NCBI GenBank assembly: GCA_009773995.1
Contig: VSMY01000007.1
Span: forward strand, 1 to 35,230
Reading direction: 5' to 3'
From: Oscillibacter sp.
Lineage (GTDB): Bacteria > Bacillota > Clostridia > Oscillospirales > Oscillospiraceae
DNA length: 35,230 nucleotides
Shown here: in pieces, positions 7,837 to 14,508 of the stretch
Layout of the letters: each line of letters begins with the position of its first letter
How positions within the stretch are numbered: the stretch's first letter is position 1
Notes under the pieces: model-generated
The model's input: the letters and a program-made list of their open reading frames with translations, nothing else
The model's database searches: none
What the model was told of the DNA's origin: nothing
Translations under genes and position numbers: made by a program

Positions 7837-8593
7837 GCACCCTCCTTTTCTTTTTCGGAGGAACAGCAAAGCGTTCCTCCCGAATCTCCTGTTCAAATAC
7901 TCTTTCCATATCGAACACATTGCCATAAGGAATACCTTGGCGGCTGAACGGCTTCATGGGCATGGGAATCTGGGCTTGCAGTTCCTTCAGCTTCTCCCAA
8001 TATTCAGGGAGGAACTGATAAATCGCTTTCAGCTCTTTCCGGTTCTTGTTCTTACAGCACCAGCAGGAGACCCGGTCCAGGATGTCATACAGGCGGATGC
8101 CATTTTCCTCCCAGAAAAAGCCCCGGTCATAGCAGAACGCCAGACAGTCCGCCTCCGTCATTCCTGCCTCAGCCAAAGGGGAGCACTTGGGCGGTTCCAG
8201 TTTTGCCAGCCGCTCCGGTTCGTCCGCCGCGATGCCCACATAGTGGACCTCCGCATCCAGGGCCACGCCATTCAGAGAGCGAGTCTTGAGCTTAGTTCCC
8301 CAGCGGCAGGGCCCGCCACACCAGCCGTAACCCAGATGAAAACCGTTCTTTTTGGAGTCCACCGGCCTCTCCAACATATTGTATAAAAAAGGGACGTCCG
8401 GTTTCACCTCTGTGAACCGAACGCCTCTCCATTCCAGGACCGGCTTGATTCGGTCCCGAATATCGTAGATTGCCTGAAATTCCATTCCCGAGTTGTAGAA
8501 AATTACTTCATCCAATGGCGTATTCCTTTCCAGTAAAAGCAGTAACATTGCCAGGGAGTCTTTCCCGAAGCTGATACTGGCGACTCGCCTCAA
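7820..8593 (-). CDS. PP-loop ATPase, PAPS reductase-like
   Basis: A 257-residue protein of the phosphoadenosine phosphosulfate reductase-like PP-loop ATPase superfamily. The adenylation loop is SISFGKDS at residues 6-13. Cysteine motifs follow, WCGGPCRWG at about 92-100 and CWCCKNKNRKEL at about 179-190, suggesting a metal site. Such proteins adenylate a substrate, but members in mobile elements have no known reaction. The start is a TTG at 8593 with GGAGTG upstream. A second PP-loop gene lies at 18569-19318. No other DNA phosphorothioation (dnd) genes are present. The basic end KKKRRVREQSR also encodes the mobC ribosome site. Confidence 0.82.
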   Translation of the reverse strand: MRRVASISFGKDSLAMLLLLLERNTPLDEVIFYNSGMEFQAIYDIRDRIKPVLEWRGVRFTEVKPDVPFLYNMLERPVDSKKNGFHLGYGWCGGPCRWGTKLKTRSLNGVALDAEVHYVGIAADEPERLAKLEPPKCSPLAEAGMTEADCLAFCYDRGFFWEENGIRLYDILDRVSCWCCKNKNRKELKAIYQFLPEYWEKLKELQAQIPMPMKPFSRQGIPYGNVFDMERVFEQEIREERFAVPPKKKRRVREQSR

Positions 8594-8634
8594 TACACAC
8601 TCCTTTCCGCGGTCAAAACCGCTGATTTTCCAGA

Positions 8635-8663
8635 TTGACGGCCCAGCGCCCCGATGGTATAAT
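8635..8663 (+). promoter_or_regulatory. Near-consensus sigma-A promoter for the YczE-like gene
   Basis: TTGACG at 8635-8640 and a perfect TATAAT at 8658-8663 are 17 nt apart, ending 40 nt before the start at 8704. An open frame can be drawn from the TTG of the -35 box, but the promoter reading is better. Confidence 0.85.
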
Positions 8664-8703
8664 TTCAGCCGTTGTCATCTCTCCGCTGAAAAGAGGCGCG
8701 TTT

Positions 8704-9342
8704 ATGATGGAAGCGATTGCGGCAAATTTTACCCGTCCCCGTATGGGACGCAGACTGGCTGTCCTGACCGTCAGCCTGATCGTGATTGGGGTCTGCGTGG
8801 CGGTGTTCAAGACCGTCGGGTTCGGCACAGACCCATGTTCAACATTTACTCTGGGCGTTTCCGCCCGGACGGGCATTTCCTTTGGGACCTGTCAGCTGGT
8901 ATTCAATCTGCTGATGTTCCTTCCGGTAATCCGTTTTGACCTCTCCCGCATCGGCGTGGGCACCGTTGCCAACATGGTGGGCATCGGGTACGTGGCGGAC
9001 TTCACCATGTGGCTGATGGCCCCACGCATTCCGCCGGAGGGCCTGTCCATGCCGGTCAGAATTGTGCTGTTCGCCGTCAGCATGGCGGCGTTTCTGATTG
9101 CCGCCGCTTTTTACATGGTGGTGGACCTGGGCGTCGCGCCTTACGACGCGATTCCGCAATTGATTGCGGCGCATACGAGCAGGCTGAGCGCCCGCGCGAT
9201 CCGCATGCTGTGGGACATCTCGATTTTGTCCCTTGGTTTCCTGCTGGGGTCCACGGTGGGCCTGACGACGCTGATTACTGGCTTCTGCCTGGGTCCCGCC
9301 ATCGCTTTTGTGTCCAGCCGGGTGAGGGGCTGGTTCGAATAA
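8704..9342 (+). CDS. YczE/YitT-like integral membrane protein
   Basis: A 212-residue membrane protein with five or six hydrophobic segments, resembling the YczE/YyaS/YitT-like family. Recognisable features are the first segment followed by GFGTDPCSTFTLGVS, the middle GVGTVANMVGIGYVADF and the VDLGVAPYDAIPQLIA repeat of the same motif. The family is thought to be transport-related but its substrate is unknown. The ATG at 8704 (or 8707) is preceded by AGAGG. Its own strong promoter and plus-strand orientation within a minus-strand transfer region indicate cargo. Confidence 0.8.
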   Translation: MMEAIAANFTRPRMGRRLAVLTVSLIVIGVCVAVFKTVGFGTDPCSTFTLGVSARTGISFGTCQLVFNLLMFLPVIRFDLSRIGVGTVANMVGIGYVADFTMWLMAPRIPPEGLSMPVRIVLFAVSMAAFLIAAAFYMVVDLGVAPYDAIPQLIAAHTSRLSARAIRMLWDISILSLGFLLGSTVGLTTLITGFCLGPAIAFVSSRVRGWFE

Positions 9343-9553
9343 ACGGCCAAGGCCGAGAACCTTCCGCCCGCAGGCGGCATAGGGGTCAGGGGGTTGTCCC
9401 CTGCAAGCGCGCAAAATGTACATTTGCGCTATGCTTGCGGCCTCGCCGCCAGGAGGCGGCGAGGTCTTGCCCCGCCTTCGGCGGGGCCGTTTCCAAGCGG
9501 AACAGCAGATTGGAATGGCGCGGGCGGAGCCCGCACTCTCCAAAGGGGAATAC
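9343..9553. other. Non-coding GC-rich region with clustered hairpins
   Basis: No convincing gene lies here. Several inverted repeats follow one another: CCGCC/GGCGG near 9364-9377, the candidate oriT arms at 9387-9438, a 10-bp stem at 9441-9464 (CCTCGCCGCC with GGCGGCGAGG), an 8-bp stem at 9469-9487 (GCCCCGCC with GGCGGGGC) and GCGGGC/GCCCGC near 9521-9535. Some may terminate the YczE-like transcript, although none is followed by a good T-run. Confidence 0.6.
9387..9438. other. Candidate origin of transfer (oriT)
   Basis: Two inverted repeats stand side by side in non-coding DNA. CAGGGG at 9387-9392 pairs with CCCCTG at 9398-9403. GCAAGC at 9403-9408 pairs with GCTTGC at 9433-9438, with an inner GCGCAAA/TTTGCGC pair around ATGTACA. 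Paired inverted repeats near a relaxase and mobC are typical of oriT sites. The mobC gene is 1.6 kb away, but the YczE-like cargo accounts for part of this distance. No nick site can be assigned from sequence alone. Confidence 0.45.
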
Positions 9554-9952
9554 TCACCGCTCCGGCTCCGAGCGTGGCTGCCGGAGCTTCAGATCGTAGT
9601 GGTCGATAGGCACGTTTCGCAGGTCCAGGACGGACTTGTCCGGCACTTCCGCCGTATAGCGGGCGTAATTATAGCCCATACAGTCCACCAGAATGCCGCC
9701 CCGGATATTCCGGGCAGTCACCAGCAGACATCGGGGCACATCATCGCCGTCACGGCGCGAGAGTTCCCGGTTTGCGGCGATGAAGGGCATGTCCTCCAGC
9801 AGATGCGAGGAAAAGTGCTGGTACTGTGCCTGGGTCAGCTCTATGATCTTGACGACCTTGGCACGAACAGGTTTATCTTTTTTGATATCCTGCAAATCCC
9901 GCAGATGATTGGCCTTATAGCAGAAATGGGTATAGATGATGGGCGGCGCCAT
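9554..9952 (-). CDS. Uncharacterised conjugative-element protein
   Basis: A 132-residue soluble protein with no enzyme motif that I recognise. A helical N-terminus is followed by a segment containing LTQAQYQHFSSHLLEDMPFI, and by CLLVTARNIRGGILVDCMGYNYARYTA, which I remember from small proteins of Firmicutes conjugative elements, possibly those labelled DUF6329; this name is from memory only. GGAGGTG precedes the ATG at 9952. It is the first gene after the regulatory island at 9972-10057 and ends in RQPRSEPER, one of the basic ER-ending tails common here. Confidence 0.7.
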   Translation of the reverse strand: MAPPIIYTHFCYKANHLRDLQDIKKDKPVRAKVVKIIELTQAQYQHFSSHLLEDMPFIAANRELSRRDGDDVPRCLLVTARNIRGGILVDCMGYNYARYTAEVPDKSVLDLRNVPIDHYDLKLRQPRSEPER

Positions 9953-9971
9953 TTCTTCACCTCCGTTCAGC

Positions 9972-10055
9972 GGCTAGGTGCAATGTATTGACACCTTGTC
10001 TGTTTTTTGAGAGCATAAAAAACGAGGGCTAGGTGTCAATACATTGCACCTAGCC
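9972..10055. repeat. Perfect 25-bp inverted repeat
   Basis: The 25 nt at 9972-9996 recur exactly, inverted, at 10031-10055, separated by 34 nt that themselves hold GTTTTTT/AAAAAAC. Each arm is itself almost palindromic (AGGTG, CAAT, ATTG, CACCT). The arrangement combines a terminator with possible operator sequences. Confidence 0.9.
10012..10039 (-). promoter_or_regulatory. Possible promoter overlapping the terminator
   Basis: On the minus strand a perfect TTGACA (10034-10039) is followed after 16 nt by TATGCT (10012-10017). It would drive the gene starting at 9952. The -35 box lies inside the palindrome arm, so a protein bound to the palindrome would compete with polymerase. The -10 box is only a partial match. 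Confidence 0.4.
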
Positions 10056-10057
10056 CT
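10017..10057 (-). terminator. Strong intrinsic terminator
   Basis: On the minus strand AGGGCTAGGTG (10047-10057) pairs perfectly with CACCTAGCCCT (10025-10035) and is followed by CG and six T residues (10017-10022). It begins 5 nt after the stop at 10063, so it ends the long upstream operon. Confidence 0.88.
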
Positions 10058-10062
10058 TGGCC

Positions 10063-11536
10063 TTACCGCTCCTGGGGCGGCCTGCGCCGCTCTTTTTCCG
10101 GCGCCTTTTCTTTGAGCCCGTATGCGGTTAGATCCTGGATGATGGAATTGGCCTTCATCTGCACAGCCTCGTCCCCATCCACCGCTATGTCGGCCACGGC
10201 CAGCGCGATTTCCCTGGCGTTGCGGGCCCCTCCTTTTTGGATGAGGCGGATAAACACGGCGACCGTTTTCCCGAGAAACACGGCTCAGGATTTCCGACAC
10301 AGCCGGGTCCTCCCGCAGCCGATCCATCTGCGTAAAATCGGTGACGAGGTAGTTTTTTCCCTGACGCACATGGAGAATGTCGGCGGCGCTGAGGCCGTCC
10401 CCGCTCTCCAGGCCCAGGGTCAGCCGGGCGGGAGGCCGCCCGTCCGGGCCGGGTTCAAGGGCTTCGCTGTTGCAGTCCTGGGCCCGCAGTTCCGAGAAGC
10501 GGGCTCTTGCTTCTTCAAAAGAGGCGAAACGCTCCATAGGAGAACGGTCCCCGGCGTTGTCCGCCCAGGTTTTGAGATCGGGGATGATGTAGAACCTCCA
10601 GCCGCTCACAGCCTCCGGGGCGGCTTCTTCCGGCTGCCGGTCGGGCCGGATGCACTCCAGGTGCTTTGCCGCCCAAATGGCGTCGTGATTGAGCTGCCTC
10701 TGCCAAACAGCGGCCTTTGGAGACCAATGGAAGCCCTTGCCCTTCAGCGCGGCCCTGACCTCGGCGGACGGCTTCTCATCAAAGTGGACCTGCAGCCGGT
10801 TTGCCTCCCGGTTCATCTCCACCCTGCCGCCGTCAAAGGCCCAGCCCTCATACTCTGTCTCCGCTCTCCGTGTCAGCTCCTCGATCCGCTTTTTGGCCTT
10901 GCGAATTGAGGCGTTATTATTGGTGAGGCGGAAGCTCGGATAAGGCACGGGGTCTTCTCTCCAGTCCCGTGCCATGGAAGCCTTCAGCTTTTCGATCTCC
11001 ACAGCGTCCAGGCCCGGACAGCCGTCCAGGGTCTTGTGCTTGCGGTAGTAGGAGTTCACAGCCTTCATGGACTCCTGGTCCCGCTCCAGGCCCTCCAGCT
11101 TGGCCTTCAGCTTCTGGACGGCCTCGGGATCGTCGGAGCTGATGCCGCCCTTGCCGGTGCCACGAATTTGGCCCAGGATACCTTGGATTTCTTTCCACTC
11201 TGCCAAGGCCGCATTATCTGCCCGGTTTTGCTTCTCCTTTTTACGCACAGGGAAATTGCTTCCTCCGGCGATCAGAATGGACGGAACACGGGCGGCGATG
11301 TCATTTCGTTTGTTGATGTTCTCCGCCAGCCTGCGGGCATAGAGATCCAGCAGATGGTCGATCTTCGCATGATGGATGGGGTCCACCTTCTGCTTCTGCT
11401 CCTCCGCGATCCGGGCGGCTTCGTCCACAGAGCGCCGGTACTCCTCCGTGGCGCTGCCCTCCTTGTAGGAGAAAAAGCTGTTCATATCGTTGGCCCTGCG
11501 GGCCAGCTCCTCATTGATGGGGTAATACTTGATCAT
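10063..11536 (-). CDS. Large conjugative-element protein, broken by a frameshift
   Basis: A protein of about 490 residues if repaired. The N-terminus (IKYYPINEELARRAND) and the middle with SILIAGGSNFPVRKKEKQN and YYRKHKTLDGCPGL are familiar from uncharacterised proteins of clostridial conjugative elements. Residues ~320-420 (YIIPDLKTWADNA and GKNYLVTDFTQMDRL) look like a polyvalent-protein type domain. After VSREN the frame changes. The next frame continues with TVAVFIRLIQKGGARNARE and ends RRRPPQER at 10063, just before the terminator. The original frame instead runs through the terminator to 9974 with low-complexity residues. Loss of one A in the run at 10266-10269 would restore one frame. 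ATG 11536 has GGAGG upstream. Confidence 0.7.
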
Positions 11537-11562
11537 CGTTCGCCTCCTTCCGCGCACAGCAA

Positions 11563-11594
11563 AGCCGGGGAATGCACAGACACATCCCCCGGCT
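11563..11594 (-). terminator. Possible weak terminator after vapD
   Basis: AGCCGGGG (11563-11570) pairs with CCCCGGCT (11587-11594) across a 16-nt loop, and on the minus strand TTTGC follows. It overlaps the vapD stop codon and precedes the next ribosome site, so it may reduce read-through. Confidence 0.4.
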
Positions 11595-11985
11595 ATCGTT
11601 CCGGCGCGTTTTTCTTTTTGTGAGGCGCTTTAGAAACAGCAGGCAGGAGTTCGGCGGGCGGCGTGTCGGAGCGGAGCAGGCCCAGGAGGCTGTACTGCGC
11701 CCCGATATCCGTCGCTGTGATCTCCTTCACACACAGCCGCATCCAGGGAAGCGTTTCCGCCATCTGCTGGGACAGAAGCACAACGTCCATGGTGGTCATC
11801 GGCGCGTCGGAGACATACACGGAGTTCTGCCGCCACGCAAAGCCCTGCTTCTCCATGAACCGCCGAATGTCCTGATAGGCTTTTCGGTAGTGGTGTTCGC
11901 TCCGCGCCCGTTCGCCTCGGGGATAGTGAACCTCCAGCGCCCCCTGGCTGAGGTCAAAGGTGATCTGCTTTCGAGTGGTTCCCAT
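11593..11985 (-). CDS. vapD: VapD-like endoribonuclease family protein
   Basis: A 130-residue protein resembling VapD, a ferredoxin-like fold ribonuclease related to Cas2. The matching features, in order, are KQITFDLSQGALEVHYP, YRKAYQDIRRFMEKQGF, then WRQNSVYVSDAPMT, and a helical segment ending CVKEITATDIG. VapD proteins can act as mRNA-cleaving toxins or stress factors. No cognate VapX-type antitoxin is obvious next to it. About 30 extra residues at the C-terminus are basic and proline-rich, ending HKKKNAPER. The start is ATG 11985, 3 nt after the upstream gene's stop. Confidence 0.75.
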   Translation of the reverse strand: MGTTRKQITFDLSQGALEVHYPRGERARSEHHYRKAYQDIRRFMEKQGFAWRQNSVYVSDAPMTTMDVVLLSQQMAETLPWMRLCVKEITATDIGAQYSLLGLLRSDTPPAELLPAVSKAPHKKKNAPER

Positions 11986-11987
11986 GG

Positions 11988-12239
11988 TCAGCGCTCACGC
12001 CCCTTTTTTCCTTCGAGAGCGATGGCAGGCTGCTCCCGCAATGATGCGGCCGCCTCCTCCTTCGAGCGAAACATGCGGCCGGGGGAGACACGGTGGAACA
12101 GCCCGCTATTGCCGCGGACGCCGAAGTATCTGCCGTCAAAGGACTCGACGGTATGCGCCAGAGAGGTCCGCTTGGCCTTGTTCGTGATCAGGTAGCAGGT
12201 ATCCCCTTTTCGCCACCCTCCGGGAAATACATCTGTCAT
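11988..12239 (-). CDS. Small uncharacterised protein
   Basis: An 83-residue protein that I do not recognise. It contains WRKGDTCYLITN and FGVRGNSGLFHRVSPGRMF, a pattern compatible with a small beta-barrel, followed by a helix rich in Glu and Ala and the basic end EGKKGRER. The ATG at 12239 overlaps the upstream stop as ATGA, with GGGGAG upstream, so the start is well supported and translation is coupled to the upstream gene. Confidence 0.65.
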   Translation of the reverse strand: MTDVFPGGWRKGDTCYLITNKAKRTSLAHTVESFDGRYFGVRGNSGLFHRVSPGRMFRSKEEAAASLREQPAIALEGKKGRER

Positions 12240-12538
12240 TGCTCCCCACACACCTTTCCGGCCTGGGCAAGCACATCCTCCTCGCCGTTTTCGTCCTGCC
12301 AGACGCAGGAGGCGGCGCACTCCCGGAACCAGTCCGCCCGCAGCAGGGACAGGATCACGTCCCACATGGAGGCGAAGTCGTCGCCGTGGCCCTTGTCCTG
12401 GAAAGCCAGGACCTCGCCGTCGGAGACGCAGGGCAGATCATGGACGGCGAACAGGCTCTGGACGGTCTGCCGCACATCTTCCAGGACAAGGTCCCGCCGC
12501 TCCACAGCGGCTTTGTCAAAGGTAATTTTTACGTTCAT
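12236..12538 (-). CDS. Small uncharacterised acidic protein
   Basis: A 100-residue acidic protein of unknown function. It starts MNVKITFDKAAVERRDLVLE, continues with VRQTVQSLFAVHDLPCVSDG and ends with helical and acidic segments (CVWQDENGEEDVLAQ). AAAAGGAGG precedes the ATG at 12538. It overlaps the next gene by ATGA and follows the terminator at 12615-12654, so it is probably the first gene of a short transcript with 11988-12239 and vapD. Confidence 0.62.
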   Translation of the reverse strand: MNVKITFDKAAVERRDLVLEDVRQTVQSLFAVHDLPCVSDGEVLAFQDKGHGDDFASMWDVILSLLRADWFRECAASCVWQDENGEEDVLAQAGKVCGEQ

Positions 12539-12614
12539 TTTGGCTCCTCCTTTTCGTTTTGTAGCCCACATCATACCGCATCCCACTGGACATATCCAGA
12601 AGAATCGACAGACA

Positions 12615-12654
12615 GCAAAACAGGGCAGGGCATCTCTACGGACGCCCTGCCCTG
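12615..12654 (-). terminator. Intrinsic terminator after the VbhA-like gene
   Basis: An 11-bp perfect stem, CAGGGCAGGGC (12621-12631) and GCCCTGCCCTG (12644-12654), is followed on the minus strand by TTTTGCTGT. It lies 22 nt after the stop at 12676. Confidence 0.78.
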
Positions 12655-12675
12655 TCGGTATTCCAATATAGATGT

Positions 12676-12879
12676 TCAGCTATGTCTCCGCTCCTCCGCG
12701 GCCACCTTGCGGTAGTAATTCATCAAAGAGGATTTCATTTCCTCCCCGGTAATCTCCCCCCTGGCCCAGAGGGCAGAGAGACGGCGGGCGTAGCCGGAAA
12801 CAGGGGCTCCCTCAATGGCGTTGATGGCGTCCGCCGCTTTCACCGCCGCGATTCTGCGGCTTCTCGTCTGCTGATCCAT
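12676..12879 (-). CDS. VbhA-like small helical protein
   Basis: A 67-residue, mostly helical protein. The middle, with GYARRLSALWARGEITGEEMKSSLMNYY, resembles the VbhA antitoxin domain, in which a short helix bundle with an inhibitory motif silences a Fic-domain AMP transferase. The resemblance is in the WARGEITGEEM turn and is only moderate. No Fic (HPFxxGNGR) protein occurs in this window, so it would be an orphan antitoxin or an unrelated small protein. It precedes a terminator. Confidence 0.65.
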   Translation of the reverse strand: MDQQTRSRRIAAVKAADAINAIEGAPVSGYARRLSALWARGEITGEEMKSSLMNYYRKVAAEERRHS

Positions 12880-12950
12880 AGTCTCACATCCTTTGTCTCT
12901 ATTGTACCACCTGCAGCATGAATCAGCAAGGGAAAAAGAGAGACAGCCTG

Positions 12951-13673
12951 TTACGCCGCCTGTTCCAGCTCCCGCTCAATGCGCTCCCTGGCAAGGCGGG
13001 CATACTCGTCCGTGACCTCGATGCCGGTGGCGGTGTAGCCCTCCAGCACGGCGGCCAGGACGGTGGTGCCGGACCCGGCGAAGGGGTCCAGGATATGACC
13101 GCCCGGCTCCGTGATCTTCACGATGTCCCGCATGAGCTGGAGGGGCTTCTCCGTCAGGTGGATGCGGTTCTGGGGGTTGCCGTACTTGAACACGCCGGGG
13201 AGGCAGGGGACCGGGCGGCTGATGGGCATGTCGCCGTTGGAGCCCCAGACGATGTACTCCGCCTGCTGGCGGAAGCGGCCCTTCTGGGGGCGGCTGTTGC
13301 CCTTGTCCCACACAGCGGTGCCCCGCCAGATCCAGCCCGCCCACTGGAGGGCGTCGGAGGCTGCGGGGAGCTGCCGCCAGTCGATGAACATGCACACGGG
13401 AGCGCCGGGCTTGCAGATCCGGCGGGCGTCCGCCAGCCACTCCGCCGCCCAGCGGGTCCAGGACCGCTGGTCCTTGGAGTCTCCGTCGAAGGGCGGGGGC
13501 GCGGCGTCGCCCATGCTGGAATACTTCTTGATGGTGGATTTGTTTTTCTCGCCCTGGGTCCGTCCCCCGGAGGCGTAGGGCGGGTCGGTGATGACGGCGT
13601 CGAAGGTTCCGGGGGAGAAGTCTCCCAGCAGCTTCAGGGCGTCGCCGTGGAGGATGGTCCACTTATCGTTCAT
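12951..13673 (-). CDS. Beta-class DNA adenine/cytosine-N4 methyltransferase
   Basis: A 240-residue SAM-dependent DNA methyltransferase that modifies an exocyclic amino group (N6-adenine or N4-cytosine). The catalytic motif DPPY is at residues 30-33. The SAM-binding motif DPFAGSGTT comes later, at about 196-204, which is the beta-class order. LTEKPLQLMRDIV just before it is typical motif X. No restriction endonuclease is adjacent, so it probably works as an orphan, perhaps protecting the element in a new host. I chose the ATG at 13673 with AAAGGAA upstream, because the frame further upstream is low-complexity. Confidence 0.92.
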   Translation of the reverse strand: MNDKWTILHGDALKLLGDFSPGTFDAVITDPPYASGGRTQGEKNKSTIKKYSSMGDAAPPPFDGDSKDQRSWTRWAAEWLADARRICKPGAPVCMFIDWRQLPAASDALQWAGWIWRGTAVWDKGNSRPQKGRFRQQAEYIVWGSNGDMPISRPVPCLPGVFKYGNPQNRIHLTEKPLQLMRDIVKITEPGGHILDPFAGSGTTVLAAVLEGYTATGIEVTDEYARLARERIERELEQAA

Positions 13674-13760
13674 AGGCAGATTTTCCTTTCTTCTTTTGAG
13701 ATTTAGGGGTTTCAATTTTCGGTTTCTGAGGGGAATGCGCCTGGGTAAAGCCGCCTCCAC

Positions 13761-14156
13761 TTACAGAGAATTAAACGGGGCCCCCGCCGCAAACCAGCGA
13801 AGCGTTTGCGGTGGGGAGAGGAGGAGCAAGGGAGCGGACGTAGTTTTCGCCACAAGGCGGAAACGGAGTTTAGCGGACTTTGCGACGACGAGGAGCCGCC
13901 ATATGGCCAGCCTGCTCATATCCAGTTTTACGCCCGCAAAGGAGAACAGCAGGTTCGTCAGGCCGTCGTGCTGAAAAACGGAAGCCGTTTTAAATTTACT
14001 GCCGTCCAGCAGGATTCCGGCTTCCGTGAGCAGGCCGTTGACGCCGTCCAGCCACTCCTGGAGGTCGCCGCCGCAGCCCTGGAGGATCAGGCCCTCCTGA
14101 CCGCCCATTGTTTGCAGGTCTTCTGTGGAGATTTGTCGGATTATCTTATCGCTCAT
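13761..14156 (-). CDS. Uncharacterised conjugative-element protein with replaced C-terminus
   Basis: A 131-residue protein. Residues 1-88 (ISTEDLQTMGGQEGLILQGCGGDLQEWLDGVN and the part ending LDMSRLAIWRL) match a family that I know only as hypothetical proteins of Firmicutes conjugative elements. From memory, relatives continue with a Gly/Trp-rich C-terminus. Here the frame instead runs into unrelated residues (LVVAKSAKLRFRLVAKTT and on) encoded by a hairpin-containing stretch at about 13760-13900, so the C-terminus seems to have been replaced. The start overlaps the upstream gene by 11 nt. Confidence 0.7.
   Translation of the reverse strand: MSDKIIRQISTEDLQTMGGQEGLILQGCGGDLQEWLDGVNGLLTEAGILLDGSKFKTASVFQHDGLTNLLFSFAGVKLDMSRLAIWRLLVVAKSAKLRFRLVAKTTSAPLLLLSPPQTLRWFAAGAPFNSL
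13782..13816. repeat. GC-rich inverted repeat
   Basis: CCCCGCCGCAAAC (13782-13794) pairs with GTTTGCGGTGGGG (13804-13816) with a single G-T wobble. It lies in the part of the 13761-14156 frame that looks foreign, and could be the end of a small inserted repeat or an old terminator. Confidence 0.7.
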
Positions 14157-14508
14157 GCCTCATGCCTTTTCCTTTCTGTTTCGTTTTAGGAGCGAGAGCC
14201 GTCGGTTTCACTCCACAGTGACGAAGATACGAAAGCAAATGGCTCATTTCCTCGCCGTGGTCGTAGTCGCTGATCTCCCGCTTCCAATAGTCTCTCGCCA
14301 CTTCCAAGGGGTCGTCAAAACACAGCAGATATTTCGCCTCGTCCTCACGGCACACAGCCGCCAGCTCGTCGCAGAGCTGCTGGGCGGCGGTGATCTCCGG
14401 GGCCAGCTTCACGATTTCCTCAAAGGGCTTTTTCCGAAGCTGGGCGAGGTAGTTCTGGTAGTTTTGGTCCAATCGCTCCTGTAAGAGCTCGTTTCGATCC
14501 CGGCTCAT
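14146..14508 (-). CDS. DUF3848-like protein
   Basis: A 120-residue, mostly helical protein. The segment from YQNYLAQLRKKPFEEIVKLA to FDDPLEVARDYWKREISDY fits DUF3848, a family of small proteins found in conjugative elements and phages with no known function. The start overlaps the upstream gene as ATGA. The C-terminal tail, KTKQKGKGMRHER, is basic and its last codons contain the start of the next gene. Confidence 0.65.
   Translation of the reverse strand: MSRDRNELLQERLDQNYQNYLAQLRKKPFEEIVKLAPEITAAQQLCDELAAVCREDEAKYLLCFDDPLEVARDYWKREISDYDHGEEMSHLLSYLRHCGVKPTALAPKTKQKGKGMRHER

Noticed and set aside
8635..8703. TTG start giving the YczE-like protein 23 more residues
   Set aside because: The TTG is part of a -35 box 17 nt from a perfect TATAAT, so the stretch is promoter and leader.
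9469..9487. Strong terminator of the YczE-like gene
   Set aside because: The stem is perfect but is followed by CGTTTCC, not a T-run, so it is left as part of the hairpin cluster.
11593..11985. cas2 gene and therefore a CRISPR locus
   Set aside because: The protein matches VapD better than Cas2, and no cas1 or repeat-spacer array is present.
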